From Microbacteriaceae bacterium (lineage in GTDB: Bacteria; Actinomycetota; Actinomycetes; Actinomycetales; Microbacteriaceae), in contig JAAYAS010000031.1 of the NCBI GenBank assembly GCA_012719255.1, forward strand, positions 1-30,279: a stretch of 30,279 nt of DNA. The letters run 5' to 3'. How positions within the stretch are numbered: the stretch's first letter is position 1; each line of letters begins with the position of its first letter. Shown here one piece after another: positions 22,225 to 29,541 of this stretch. The position numbers and the translations under genes are program-made. Below the pieces are notes generated by a model. It did not search any database. It saw nothing but the letters and a program-made list of their open reading frames with translations, and had not been told where the DNA came from.

Positions 22225-25128
22225 TCAGCGCTCCGACGTCAGCCGCGTGAGCTCGATGTCGAGCGCCTCCGCGAACGCGTCGACGTCCTCCTCGGTGATC
22301 GTCATCGGCGGCTTGAACTTCAGCACGTTCTGCCGCTCGCTCGCGGGCTGCACGATCATGCCGTGCGCGAGCATCCGCTCGCACAGCCGGGCGGTCTCGG
22401 CCGTCGCCGGCTCCAGCGACTCCCGATCGCGCACGAGCTCGACGCCCTGGTAGAGGCCGGTGCCGTGCACCTCGCCGATCCAGTCGTGGTACCGCTGCAG
22501 CTCGCGCATCCGCTTCGCGAAGTGCTTGCCGACGCGCTTCGCGCGGGCCTGCAGCCGCTCGTCGTCGATGACGTCGAGCACGGTCGAGCCGACCGCCGCG
22601 CTGAGCGGCGTGCCGGCCGCCGACGAGAAGAACATGCCCTCGTCGGCGAGCGCGTCGAGGATCTCGCGGCGGGTGATCACCGCGCCGACGGGGAACGCGT
22701 TGCCCGCCGCCTTCGCCACCGCGATGATGTCGGGCCGGGCGCCGGCGAGCTCGGCGCCCCAGTAGTGCGAGCCGAGCCGGCCGAGACCCACCTGCACCTC
22801 GTCGGCGATCGCCACTCCCCCGCGCTCGCGCACCGCCTCGTAGACGCCGCGCAACCAGCCCTTCGGCGGGATCACGCCGCCGGCGTTGCCGAGCACCGTC
22901 TCGCAGATGAAGCCGCCGACCGGCGTGCCCGCCGCATCCAGCTCGGCGAGCCGCTCGCGCGCATCGGCGAGGTAGCGCTCGCCCGCGCCGTCGCCGCGGT
23001 GCGGGCCGCGGTAGGCGTTCGGCGCGTCGACGAGGTGCACCCAGTCGGGACGGCTCGCCGCGGCGCTCGGGTTGTCGAACGCCGAGGTGCTCACCGCGTC
23101 GGAGGCGTGGGTCCAGCCGTGGTAGGCCTCGCGGGGCACGACGACGTCGCGGCGGCCGGTGAACACCTGCGCCATCCGCAGCGCGAGGTCGACCGCCTCC
23201 GAGCCCGAGTTCACCGGCACGGCGACGTCGAACCCGCCCGGCCAGGCGCGGTTCGCGCGCTCGACGAGCCGCTCGACGTAGTCGGCGTACTCGGGGTAGA
23301 GGAAGCGCGAGTTCGTGTTCAGCGTGCGCAGCTGGTAGGCGGCGGCCTTCTCGAGCCGCGGGTGGCTGTGGCCGATGGCGGTGACGTTGTTCACGAGGTC
23401 GAGCAGCGGCCGGGCCTCGTCGTCGATGAGGTACTGGCCCCAGCCGCGCACGATGAGCGGCGGCGACTCCCAGTAGCGCTCCGACGCCTTGCCGAGCGCG
23501 GTGTCGCGGCGGCGGCGCTCGGTGCGGGTGCGGCGCACGGTCGACGGCGCGGGCTTCAGCCCGAGCAGCCGCGACGGGTCGGGGCGCAGCGACGCGAGCG
23601 CGGGCTTGTCGACGACGCTCGTCCACTCGATCTCGGCGCCGCTCGCGCCGGCGATCCACTGCACCCGGATGCGGCTCGTGCCGTCGGTCGACCGGCGCGC
23701 GGTGCCGACGACCTCGCCGGCCTCGGCGGTGAGCCCCGCGACCGAGCGCAGACCGCTGAGCCGCAGCCGCACCGGGCCGTCGACGAGGTCGAGCGCGTCG
23801 TCGCCGTGCGCCTCGACACGGGCGTCGAACGGTGCGTGCACCTCGAGCGGACCGGCGGCGACGACGTCGATGAACAGCGCGCAGTTCGCCGGCGCGGTCG
23901 GGCAGGGCGCCGGGGTGCGGTCGAGGCGGTGCTCGCCCCAGCGGGTCGCGGCGACGGCACGTCGGTCGAGCCGCTCGAGCAGCGCGTCGTCGGCGGTGCC
24001 GCGGTGCAGCCAGCCGCCGTGGTCGAAGACGTCGGCGTCGGGCGAGAGCTCGACCACCGACTTGCGGCCGAGGCCGTCGGCGAGCTTCGCGTACTCGAGA
24101 CCCGGGCGGTGCGGCCTGCCGAGGGTCGTGCGGAACACCGCCTCGGCGAGCTCGTCGTCGACGCCGGCGGCGACCTCGAGCGCGCGCCACTCCGACTCCA
24201 TCCGCTCGCGGGCGTACTCGTTGTCGCGGTCGAGCGCGACCTGCGTCCAGCCGCTCGCGACGAGAGCCGCGCCGCGCAGCCGCACGAGCGGCCAGAGCGC
24301 CGCGAGCTCCGCATCCGCGAGCTTCGCGTGCCGGCCGAACTCGTCGACGCAGGCCGCCGCGAGCGCGAGCGAGCCGGTGCGCTGCAGCACCGAGGCGATC
24401 GCGACGGCGAGCTCGGCGACGCGCCAGCCGAGGCCGAGGTCGCCGAGGTCGATGACGCCGAGCGAGGCCGCGCCGGTGCGCACCGCGTTGTCGTCGGTGA
24501 GGTCGCCGTGCACGGGCTGCACCGGCAGCTCGTCGGCGACCGCGGCGATCGCCCGCAGCGCCGACTTCGTCTCCGACTTCACGCGCCGGCGACGGGCGTC
24601 GTCGCCGATGCCGTCGAGCAGATCGGCGACGACGTCGCCGGCGTTGCGGAGGTCCCACTGCGTGGTGCGGTCGAAGCCCGGGTGCTCGACGTCGGCGAGC
24701 GCGGCGACGACCTGGCCGGCGACCTCGCCGAGCGCCCGCGCCTCGGTCTCGCCGAACTCGGGCCGCATCGCGAGCGTGCCGCCGTCGATGAACTCCTGCA
24801 GCCGCGCGAGATGCCCGTCGACCTCGACGATGCCGCCGCCCGCGAGCGCCTCGCTCGGCCGCGGCACGACCACGCCCGCGGCGAGCAGCGCCTCGACGGC
24901 GAAGTGCTGCGCCTCGACCTCGGCGCGGGTGGTCGCCGCGTTGTCGATCTTCAGCACGCGGCGGCGGCCGTCGGCCTCGGTGACGAGGTAGTTGCGGTCC
25001 TGGTTGCTGCCGAGCTCGCGCAGCTCGCCCTCGATGCCCCAGTGCTCGCGGAGGATGCGGGCGGCCGCATCGGCGCCGACGTCGGGGCGGGCGCGCTTCC
25101 AGGGGCTGACGGGGGTTTCGGGAGCCAT
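22225..25128 (-). CDS. Fused APH-type kinase, degenerate M23-like domain and class III aminotransferase-fold PLP enzyme
   Basis: 967 residues. Domain 1 (about 1-310) is an aminoglycoside-phosphotransferase/choline-kinase fold: ATP-binding V-L-K-I-D (Lys60), Brenner motif H-G-D-L-T-D-D-N (207-214) and metal motif I-D-L-G-D (226-230). A middle segment (about 410-480) resembles the M23 beta-fold (V-H-A-P-F-D-A-R-V near its centre) but lacks the zinc-binding His residues, so it should not be a peptidase. Domain 3 (about 530-967) is a class III aminotransferase fold: N-S-G-S-E-A, D-E-V-Q-V-G-L-G-R and PLP Lys at about 806 in A-V-A-K-A-A-G-N. Animal hydroxylysine kinase and phosphohydroxylysine phospho-lyase are relatives of the two outer domains. 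By analogy this enzyme may phosphorylate a hydroxylated amine and then eliminate phosphate. ATG 25128 has AGAGG upstream. Confidence 0.9.
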   Translation of the reverse strand: MAPETPVSPWKRARPDVGADAAARILREHWGIEGELRELGSNQDRNYLVTEADGRRRVLKIDNAATTRAEVEAQHFAVEALLAAGVVVPRPSEALAGGGIVEVDGHLARLQEFIDGGTLAMRPEFGETEARALGEVAGQVVAALADVEHPGFDRTTQWDLRNAGDVVADLLDGIGDDARRRRVKSETKSALRAIAAVADELPVQPVHGDLTDDNAVRTGAASLGVIDLGDLGLGWRVAELAVAIASVLQRTGSLALAAACVDEFGRHAKLADAELAALWPLVRLRGAALVASGWTQVALDRDNEYARERMESEWRALEVAAGVDDELAEAVFRTTLGRPHRPGLEYAKLADGLGRKSVVELSPDADVFDHGGWLHRGTADDALLERLDRRAVAATRWGEHRLDRTPAPCPTAPANCALFIDVVAAGPLEVHAPFDARVEAHGDDALDLVDGPVRLRLSGLRSVAGLTAEAGEVVGTARRSTDGTSRIRVQWIAGASGAEIEWTSVVDKPALASLRPDPSRLLGLKPAPSTVRRTRTERRRRDTALGKASERYWESPPLIVRGWGQYLIDDEARPLLDLVNNVTAIGHSHPRLEKAAAYQLRTLNTNSRFLYPEYADYVERLVERANRAWPGGFDVAVPVNSGSEAVDLALRMAQVFTGRRDVVVPREAYHGWTHASDAVSTSAFDNPSAAASRPDWVHLVDAPNAYRGPHRGDGAGERYLADARERLAELDAAGTPVGGFICETVLGNAGGVIPPKGWLRGVYEAVRERGGVAIADEVQVGLGRLGSHYWGAELAGARPDIIAVAKAAGNAFPVGAVITRREILDALADEGMFFSSAAGTPLSAAVGSTVLDVIDDERLQARAKRVGKHFAKRMRELQRYHDWIGEVHGTGLYQGVELVRDRESLEPATAETARLCERMLAHGMIVQPASERQNVLKFKPPMTITEEDVDAFAEALDIELTRLTSER

Positions 25129-25241
25129 GTCGACCTCTCTCGTCGGCGGCGCGGATCGCCGTCGATCACCGGTTCAATCATGGCATCCGAGCGGGATGCG
25201 ACGGGCGGGCGCCGAGGGCCCCGGGCCCGTCGGCGCGCGCA

Positions 25242-25320
25242 CCCAGCGCACTGAGCCCGTCGAAGCGCGCCCAGCGCACTGAGCCCGTCGAAGTGCGCCG
25301 CGCTTCGAGAGGCTCAGCGC
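25242..25320. repeat. REP-like tandem and inverted repeat after the SRPBCC gene
   Basis: Two identical 24-bp direct copies (25242-25265 and 25270-25293) carry CACTGAGCCCGTCGAAG. An inverted partner, CTTCGAGAGGCTCAGCGC, lies at 25303-25320. The second copy and the inverted partner form a stem with a 2-nt bulge and two mismatches. The word family CACTGAGCC-TCGAAG recurs between genes in actinobacterial genomes (from memory). It lies between the SRPBCC stop and the upstream promoter region of the fusion gene, so it may act as a terminator. Confidence 0.65.
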
Positions 25321-25347
25321 TCGGAGCGGCGCAGCGCTCGGGGCGGG

Positions 25348-25923
25348 TCAGCCCTCGTCCGAGAGGTCGCCGAGCTCCTCGTCCTCCTCGTCGAAGTCGT
25401 CCCAGTCGTCGTCCTCGACGGCGTCGGCGAGCGTCTGCAGCGAGGCGGTGAAGTGCTCGACGGGGAACGGCGGGAACTTGCCGGCGAGCATCTTCTCGCT
25501 CGTCACCGCATCCCAGTCGTAGACGAGGGTGACGTAGGTCGAGTCGTCGTCCTCGGGCTCGAGCTGCCAGGTCCACTGCACGCCGTGCGGCTCGTGGCCG
25601 GGACGGGCGGGCATCCAGCCGATCTCGACGTCGCGCTCGAACTTCGTGACGTGGTTCTCCATCTCGTAGTCGCCGCCCATCTTCTCGGCGTGCATGCGCA
25701 TGGTGAACACGTCGCCGACCCGCTCGATGGGGCCGGCGTCGGGGTCGGCGCCGCGGAGCATGTCCATGCCGTCGGCGTCGATCTGCTGGTGCGGATCGGC
25801 GAGCAGATCGAAGATCTCCTCCGCCGGGGCGTGGATGAGGCGGCCCACGGTGAGCGTGCGGCCGTCGATCTGCACGCTGTCGGCGCTCACGCGCTCGAAT
25901 CGGGTCTCGTCGGTGTCGGTCAC
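25348..25923 (-). CDS. SRPBCC (START-like) family protein
   Basis: 191 residues from GTG 25923, set by AAAGGATG six to seven bases upstream. The order V-G-R-L-I-H-A-P-A-E-E-I-F-D-L-L-A-D-P (about 25-45), M-E-N-H-V-T-K-F-E-R-D-V and W-Q-L-E-P-(acidic)-T-Y-V-T-L-V-Y-D-W matches the polyketide-cyclase/SRPBCC fold, a ligand-binding helix-grip pocket. Ligand and role are unknown. The last 25 residues are very rich in Asp and Glu, which is unusual for the family. It lies 148 bp downstream of tdk on the same strand but has a palindrome between them, so it is probably transcribed separately. Confidence 0.83.
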   Translation of the reverse strand: MTDTDETRFERVSADSVQIDGRTLTVGRLIHAPAEEIFDLLADPHQQIDADGMDMLRGADPDAGPIERVGDVFTMRMHAEKMGGDYEMENHVTKFERDVEIGWMPARPGHEPHGVQWTWQLEPEDDDSTYVTLVYDWDAVTSEKMLAGKFPPFPVEHFTASLQTLADAVEDDDWDDFDEEDEELGDLSDEG

Positions 25924-26007
25924 GATGCATCCTTTCGCTCGGCGCCGCGGCCGGCGCACCCGGCTCCAGCGAACCGCATCCCGGTGGCGCCCGCACCCAG
26001 CTTCATT

Positions 26008-26041
26008 TCGACCGGTGGTTGTAGCCGCAAGTACCGGTCGG
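26008..26041. repeat. 34-bp palindromic element, copy D
   Basis: Arms 26008-26022 (TCGACCGGTGGTTGT) and 26027-26041 (GCAAGTACCGGTCGG) around loop AGCC. On the plus strand 11 positions are Watson-Crick, three are G-T wobble pairs and one is a mismatch. It lies 30 bp past the tdk stop (minus strand) and 84 bp upstream of the SRPBCC start. Confidence 0.65.
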
Positions 26042-26071
26042 ATCCGCGGGGCCCGGGCGGGGAGCGGCGGG

Positions 26072-26698
26072 CTAGAGCTGGCTCGCGAGGCGGCCGTCCG
26101 ACTCGCGGAGGTAGCAGAGGCCGCAGAGCGACTCGTAGGCGACCCGCTCGCCGTCGATCGCGACCTGGTCGCCGTCGAAGGTGAACTCGCCGTCGACGAG
26201 GCGGCCGTTGAACACGGCCTTGCGGCCGCAGCGGCAGATCGTCTTCAATTCCTCGATCGAGTGGGCGATCTCGAGCAGCCGGCGCGACCCCGGGAAGGCG
26301 ACCGTCTGGAAGTCGGTGCGGATGCCGTAGCAAAGCACCGGAACGTCGTCGAGCACCGCGATCTGGAACAGCTCGTCGATCTGCGCGGCGGTGCAGAACT
26401 GCGCCTCGTCGACGAGCAGGCACGAGGCGTGCTGCGGACTGTCGGGATCGACGCCCGCCGAGGCCGCGCCGATACCCGCGAGGAACTGCTCGCGCGGCCG
26501 GTCGTCGGGGCCGATGAGGAAGTCGACGGCGCGGGTCATGCCGAGCCGCGACGCGATCGCCTCGGCGCCCTTCGTGTCGATCGCGGGCTTCGCGAGCAGC
26601 ACCCGGTGGCCGCGCTCCTCGTAGTTGAACGCCGTCTGCAGCAGGGCGGTCGACTTGCCCGAGTTCATCGCCCCGTATCGGAAGTACAGCTTGGCCAC
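26072..26698 (-). CDS. tdk: Thymidine kinase (type II)
   Basis: 208 residues from GTG 26698, fixed by AGGAGG six bases upstream. It phosphorylates thymidine in the salvage pathway. The P-loop G-A-M-N-S-G-K-S-T lies at 9-17, and Walker B is C-L-L-V-D-E-A-Q-F with the catalytic Glu. The lasso-loop zinc site has four Cys in I-C-R-C-G and L-C-G-L-C. The length equals that of other bacterial type II enzymes. The upstream 521-bp region contains a repeat array and is shared with the divergent transporter gene. Confidence 0.95.
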   Translation of the reverse strand: MAKLYFRYGAMNSGKSTALLQTAFNYEERGHRVLLAKPAIDTKGAEAIASRLGMTRAVDFLIGPDDRPREQFLAGIGAASAGVDPDSPQHASCLLVDEAQFCTAAQIDELFQIAVLDDVPVLCYGIRTDFQTVAFPGSRRLLEIAHSIEELKTICRCGRKAVFNGRLVDGEFTFDGDQVAIDGERVAYESLCGLCYLRESDGRLASQL

Positions 26699-26798
26699 GG
26701 GGCCCCTCCTGGTCGGCATCGACGCGTCGGCTCCGCCCGCGCGCCGGTCTGATCCGGCGCGCCGCCGCGCGCCCGCGGCCGGACGCCGCGACCCGTCG

Positions 26799-26804
26799 AT
26801 CCTA
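26799..26804 (-). promoter_or_regulatory. Candidate -10 box (TAGGAT) of tdk
   Basis: TAGGAT on the minus strand would give a leader of about 95 bases before the tdk GTG. No clear -35 was seen. Confidence 0.35.
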
Positions 26805-26898
26805 TCGGCGCGCGGGCGGCGCCGTCGCCGACGACGGCGCCGGCCAGGCTCGCCTCCGTCCGCGGCGTGGACTGCTCGCGCCAGGAGACCTGGCGGTC

Positions 26899-27157
26899 GG
26901 CCGGTGGGCCGCAGACCGACCGGTGGGCTGCAGGTCGACCGGTGAGCTGCAGGCCGGCCCCCGAACAGCGGAACGGCCGCTCCCCCGGGACCGGCCGACC
27001 TGCGAACGACCGGCCGACTCGCAAGCGACCGGCCGACCTGCAAGCGACCGGCCCGCCTGCGAACGACCGGCCCGCCTGCGAACGACCGGCCGGCCTGCGC
27101 ACGACCCCGTCCCGAAGCGAGGAGACCGGGCACCGATCGGCCGGCGGGTTGCAGGCC
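26899..27157. repeat. 19-bp repeat array in two orientations
   Basis: Three contiguous units read in one sense (26899-26917, 26918-26936, 26937-26955). Six contiguous units read in the other (26989 to 27102, exact 19-bp period). One more lies in the first sense at 27139-27157. In a common register all share RCCTGC-N5-ACCGGYC with a variable 5-base core, for example GACCTGCAGCCCACCGGTC in one sense and GACCTGCGAACGACCGGCC in the other. A decayed unit may precede the array at 26880-26898. A 19-bp period does not keep a reading frame, so it is not protein-coding. Confidence 0.85.
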
Positions 27158-27206
27158 GACCGGCCCTCCGGATGCGTCGGGCCACCGCCCCGTCGCCGGG
27201 CCGGGC

Positions 27207-27212
27207 TACCAT
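27207..27212 (+). promoter_or_regulatory. Candidate -10 box (TACCAT) of the APC transporter
   Basis: TACCAT ends seven bases before the GTG at 27220, without a Shine-Dalgarno, so the transcript is probably leaderless. Confidence 0.45.
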
Positions 27213-27219
27213 CCGGGCC

Positions 27220-28542
27220 GTGACGCACTCGAGCGGCGGCCCCGCATCCCCCACCCCGGCGCCCGGCGCGGCGCCGCAGCTGAAGCGGGCGCTCGGGCTC
27301 GGCGCCGCGATCGTCATCGGGCTGTCGTCGATGATCGGCGCGGGCGTGTTCTCGGCGTTCGGACCGGCCGCGCAGGCCGCCGGTCCGGCGCTGCTCGTCG
27401 GCCTCGCGCTCGCCTTCGTCGTCGCCGGCGCGAACGCGACCTCGACCGCGCAGCTCGCGGCGCAGTACCCGGCCTCGGGCGGCACCTACGTCTACGGCCG
27501 CGAGCGCCTCGGCGCCTGGTGGGGGTTCACCGCCGGGTGGGGGTTCGTCGCCGGCAAGTCGGCCTCGGCGGCCGCGATGGCGCTCACCTTCGCCGCCTAC
27601 GCGGCCCCCGAGGCGTGGCTGAAGCCGGTCGCGCTCGCCGCGCTCGTCGCGCTCATCGCGCTGAACTCGGTCGGCGTGACCCGCACGGCCGCGGCCGCGC
27701 GCATCCTCGTCGCCCTCGTGCTCGCGGGGCTCGCGACCGTGCTCGTAACGGCCTGGATGCTCGAGGGCGCGTCGGCGCCGACCGGCGCGCAGTCGTTCGC
27801 CGCCGGACTCGGCGAGGCGCTCGGCACCCCGCAGGGCTGGTACGGCGTGCTGCAGTCGGCGGGGCTGCTCTTCTTCGCGTTCGCCGGCTACGCGCGCATC
27901 GCGACGCTCGGCGAGGAGGTGCGCGAGCCCGCCCGCACGATCCCGCGCGCGATCATCACGACGCTGCTCGCGGTCGCGGCGCTCTACCTCGTCGTCGCGA
28001 TCACGCTGCTCGTGCGGCTCGGAGCCGTCGGCACGGCCGCCTCGACGGCGCCGCTCGCCGACGCGGTGGCGGAGGCCCCGTGGGCGATGGTCGTCGTGCA
28101 GGTCACCGCCGCGCTCGCCGCGCTCGGGGCGCTGCTCGCCGGCATCGCCGGGGTGACGCGCACGGCGCTCGCGATGGCCCGCGAGGGCGACCTTCCCCGG
28201 CCCCTCGCGGCGGTGCATCCGCGGTTCGCGGTGCCCCACGTCGCGACCTGGGCGCTCGGCGCGGTGGTCGCCGTGATGATCGTCGTCGGCGATGTGCGCG
28301 AGGTGATCGGCTTCTCGTCGGCGGGCGTGCTCACGTACTACTTCGTCGCGAACCTCGCGGCGTCGACGCAGACCGGCGAGCACCGGCGGTATCCGCGCTG
28401 GTGGCAGTTCGTCGGCATGGGGCTGTGCGCCGTGCTCGTCGTGACGCTGCCGTGGCAGTCGGTGCTCGGCGCGCTCGCGGTCTACGCGGTCGGCTTCGCC
28501 GGGCGGATGCTCGTGGTGCGCCGCCGGGCCGCGCGCGGCTGA
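27220..28542 (+). CDS. APC-superfamily amino acid transporter (cationic amino acid/YfnA-like)
   Basis: 440 residues from GTG 27220, which directly follows a TACCAT box; the longer frame upstream translates the repeat array and is rejected. About twelve transmembrane segments. TM1 contains the conserved unwound helix motif G-L-S-S-M-I-G-A-G-V-F, and TM6 has F-F-A-F-A-G-Y-A-R-I-A-T-L-G-E-E-V, the pattern of APC transporters, followed by P-A-R-T-I-P-R-A. The substrate is an amino acid, identity unknown. The gene's TGA stop (28540-28542) begins the first of the 43-bp tandem repeats. It may be regulated by the following TetR gene or by factors binding the upstream array. Confidence 0.9.
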   Translation: MTHSSGGPASPTPAPGAAPQLKRALGLGAAIVIGLSSMIGAGVFSAFGPAAQAAGPALLVGLALAFVVAGANATSTAQLAAQYPASGGTYVYGRERLGAWWGFTAGWGFVAGKSASAAAMALTFAAYAAPEAWLKPVALAALVALIALNSVGVTRTAAAARILVALVLAGLATVLVTAWMLEGASAPTGAQSFAAGLGEALGTPQGWYGVLQSAGLLFFAFAGYARIATLGEEVREPARTIPRAIITTLLAVAALYLVVAITLLVRLGAVGTAASTAPLADAVAEAPWAMVVVQVTAALAALGALLAGIAGVTRTALAMAREGDLPRPLAAVHPRFAVPHVATWALGAVVAVMIVVGDVREVIGFSSAGVLTYYFVANLAASTQTGEHRRYPRWWQFVGMGLCAVLVVTLPWQSVLGALAVYAVGFAGRMLVVRRRAARG

Positions 28543-28751
28543 GCCGGGGCGGGCCGGGCGCGCCGACGCTCCGCGCTGGTGAGCCGGGGCGGTGCGGACC
28601 GGGCGCGCCGACGCTCCGCGGGTGAGCCGAGCCGGGGCGGGCCGGATGCGCCGACGCCGCGCTGGTGTGCCGAAGCGGTGCGGACCGGGCGCGCCGACGC
28701 TCCGCAGGTGAACCGAGGCGGGCGTGCGCCCCGCGCCGCGCGCATCCCCGC
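28540..28751. repeat. 43-bp tandem repeat, about five units
   Basis: Units start with TGAGCC, TGTGCC or TGAACC at 28540, 28580, 28623, 28666 and 28709, so the period is 43 bp after a first 40-bp unit. A typical unit has the GC-rich start TGAGCCGGGGCGG, then GGACCGGGCGCGCC, then GACGCTCCGC. Unit 3 has internal indels and unit 5 decays after its first part. The first unit supplies the transporter stop codon. The 291-bp gap from 28543 to 28833 holds no gene. Confidence 0.8.
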
Positions 28752-28821
28752 ACCCAGCGCATCGACGCAGGACGTTGCGTCGTTCCGGCCCCGCGGGCCT
28801 CCCCGCCGGTCGCGAGTCGGA

Positions 28822-28827
28822 TACGGT
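28822..28827 (+). promoter_or_regulatory. Candidate -10 box (TACGGT) of the tetR-type gene
   Basis: TACGGT ends six bases before ATG 28834. The GTGGGGG between them could be a weak ribosome site, but the spacing favours a leaderless transcript. Confidence 0.4.
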
Positions 28828-28833
28828 GGGGGC

Positions 28834-29403
28834 ATGGCCGACCCCAGGATCGATCGGACCCGTCGGCGACTGCGGCGGGCCGCGGTCGAGCTCGCGTCGA
28901 CGGCGCCGCTCGGCGAACTGTCGGTCGCCGAGCTCACCGCCCGCGCGGGCATCAACCGGGCGACGTTCTACGCGCACTACCGCTCGATCGCCGAGGTGGT
29001 CTGCGACGAGCTCGCCGCCGACCTCGACCCGGTGCGCGACGAGGTGTTCCGGCTCCGGCAGGAGCGCACGATGCCGCCGGTCGACATCCTCGCGCAGTCG
29101 CTCCACAAGGTCGTCGCGCACGTGCGCCGCTTCGAGCCGATCTACCGGCAGGCGCTCGACGACACCGACAGCGCCGTGGTGTGGACGAGCATGACCGCGC
29201 ACTTCGACGCGTCGATCCGGCGGTTGTTCGACGACCAGTCGTCGCTGCCCGCCGACATCGAGCCGCGCATCGCCGCCGCGTTCGGCGCGCACGCGATCAC
29301 CGGCGCGCTCGCCGAGTGGCTGCGGCACGACGACATCGGCGTCGAGGCGGTGACCACGACGGTGCAGCGCACGCTGCCGTCGTGGTGGCTCGACTGGAAG
29401 TAG
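28834..29403 (+). CDS. TetR/AcrR-family transcriptional regulator
   Basis: 189 residues from ATG 28834. The frame is open for 85 more codons upstream, but that part only translates the 43-bp repeats. The N-terminal helix-turn-helix (L-S-V-A-E-L-T-A-R-A-G-I-N-R-A-T-F-Y-A-H-Y, about 30-50) is the TetR signature. The C-terminal ligand-binding domain is all-helical and poorly conserved, so no ligand can be named. It lies downstream of the APC transporter on the same strand and could control it or itself. A terminator hairpin (29517-29541) separates it from the convergent membrane protein gene. Confidence 0.92.
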   Translation: MADPRIDRTRRRLRRAAVELASTAPLGELSVAELTARAGINRATFYAHYRSIAEVVCDELAADLDPVRDEVFRLRQERTMPPVDILAQSLHKVVAHVRRFEPIYRQALDDTDSAVVWTSMTAHFDASIRRLFDDQSSLPADIEPRIAAAFGAHAITGALAEWLRHDDIGVEAVTTTVQRTLPSWWLDWK

Positions 29404-29516
29404 CCGCGGCCGGCCGCTGACGGACTGCACGGCCGACCTCGGACCGTCGCCCGAGACCCTCGCAGTGCGCGGACGTACCGGTGCGCGCCCCTGCCGCCTC
29501 CGACGCGAACCGCCAT

Positions 29517-29541
29517 CCCGCCGGGGCGGGCTCCCGGCGGG
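29517..29541. terminator. Hairpin between tetR-type gene and membrane-protein gene
   Basis: Perfect 9-bp inverted repeat CCCGCCGGG/CCCGGCGGG with a 7-base loop, directly adjacent to the stop codon of the minus-strand gene at 29542. Confidence 0.6.

Larger units (their letters stand above)
26699..27219. other. 521-bp divergent intergenic region (tdk / APC transporter)
   Basis: No credible gene. From left to right it holds the tdk ribosome site, a TAGGAT box for tdk on the minus strand (26799-26804), a GC-rich stretch with short palindromes, the 19-bp repeat array (26899-27157), and the TACCAT box of the transporter at 27207-27212. Confidence 0.6.

Noticed and set aside
22033..25254. 1073-codon plus-strand open frame
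   Set aside because: It runs through tRNA-Pro and antisense to the fusion gene, whose motifs are clear on the minus strand.
26899..27102. CRISPR array or plasmid-type iteron origin
   Set aside because: The 19-bp units abut without unique spacers and no cas genes exist; no replication initiator gene or AT-rich stretch is nearby.
28579..28833. Longer TetR protein starting upstream
   Set aside because: The extra 85 codons translate the 43-bp repeats and have no ribosome site; the TetR domain begins right after ATG 28834.
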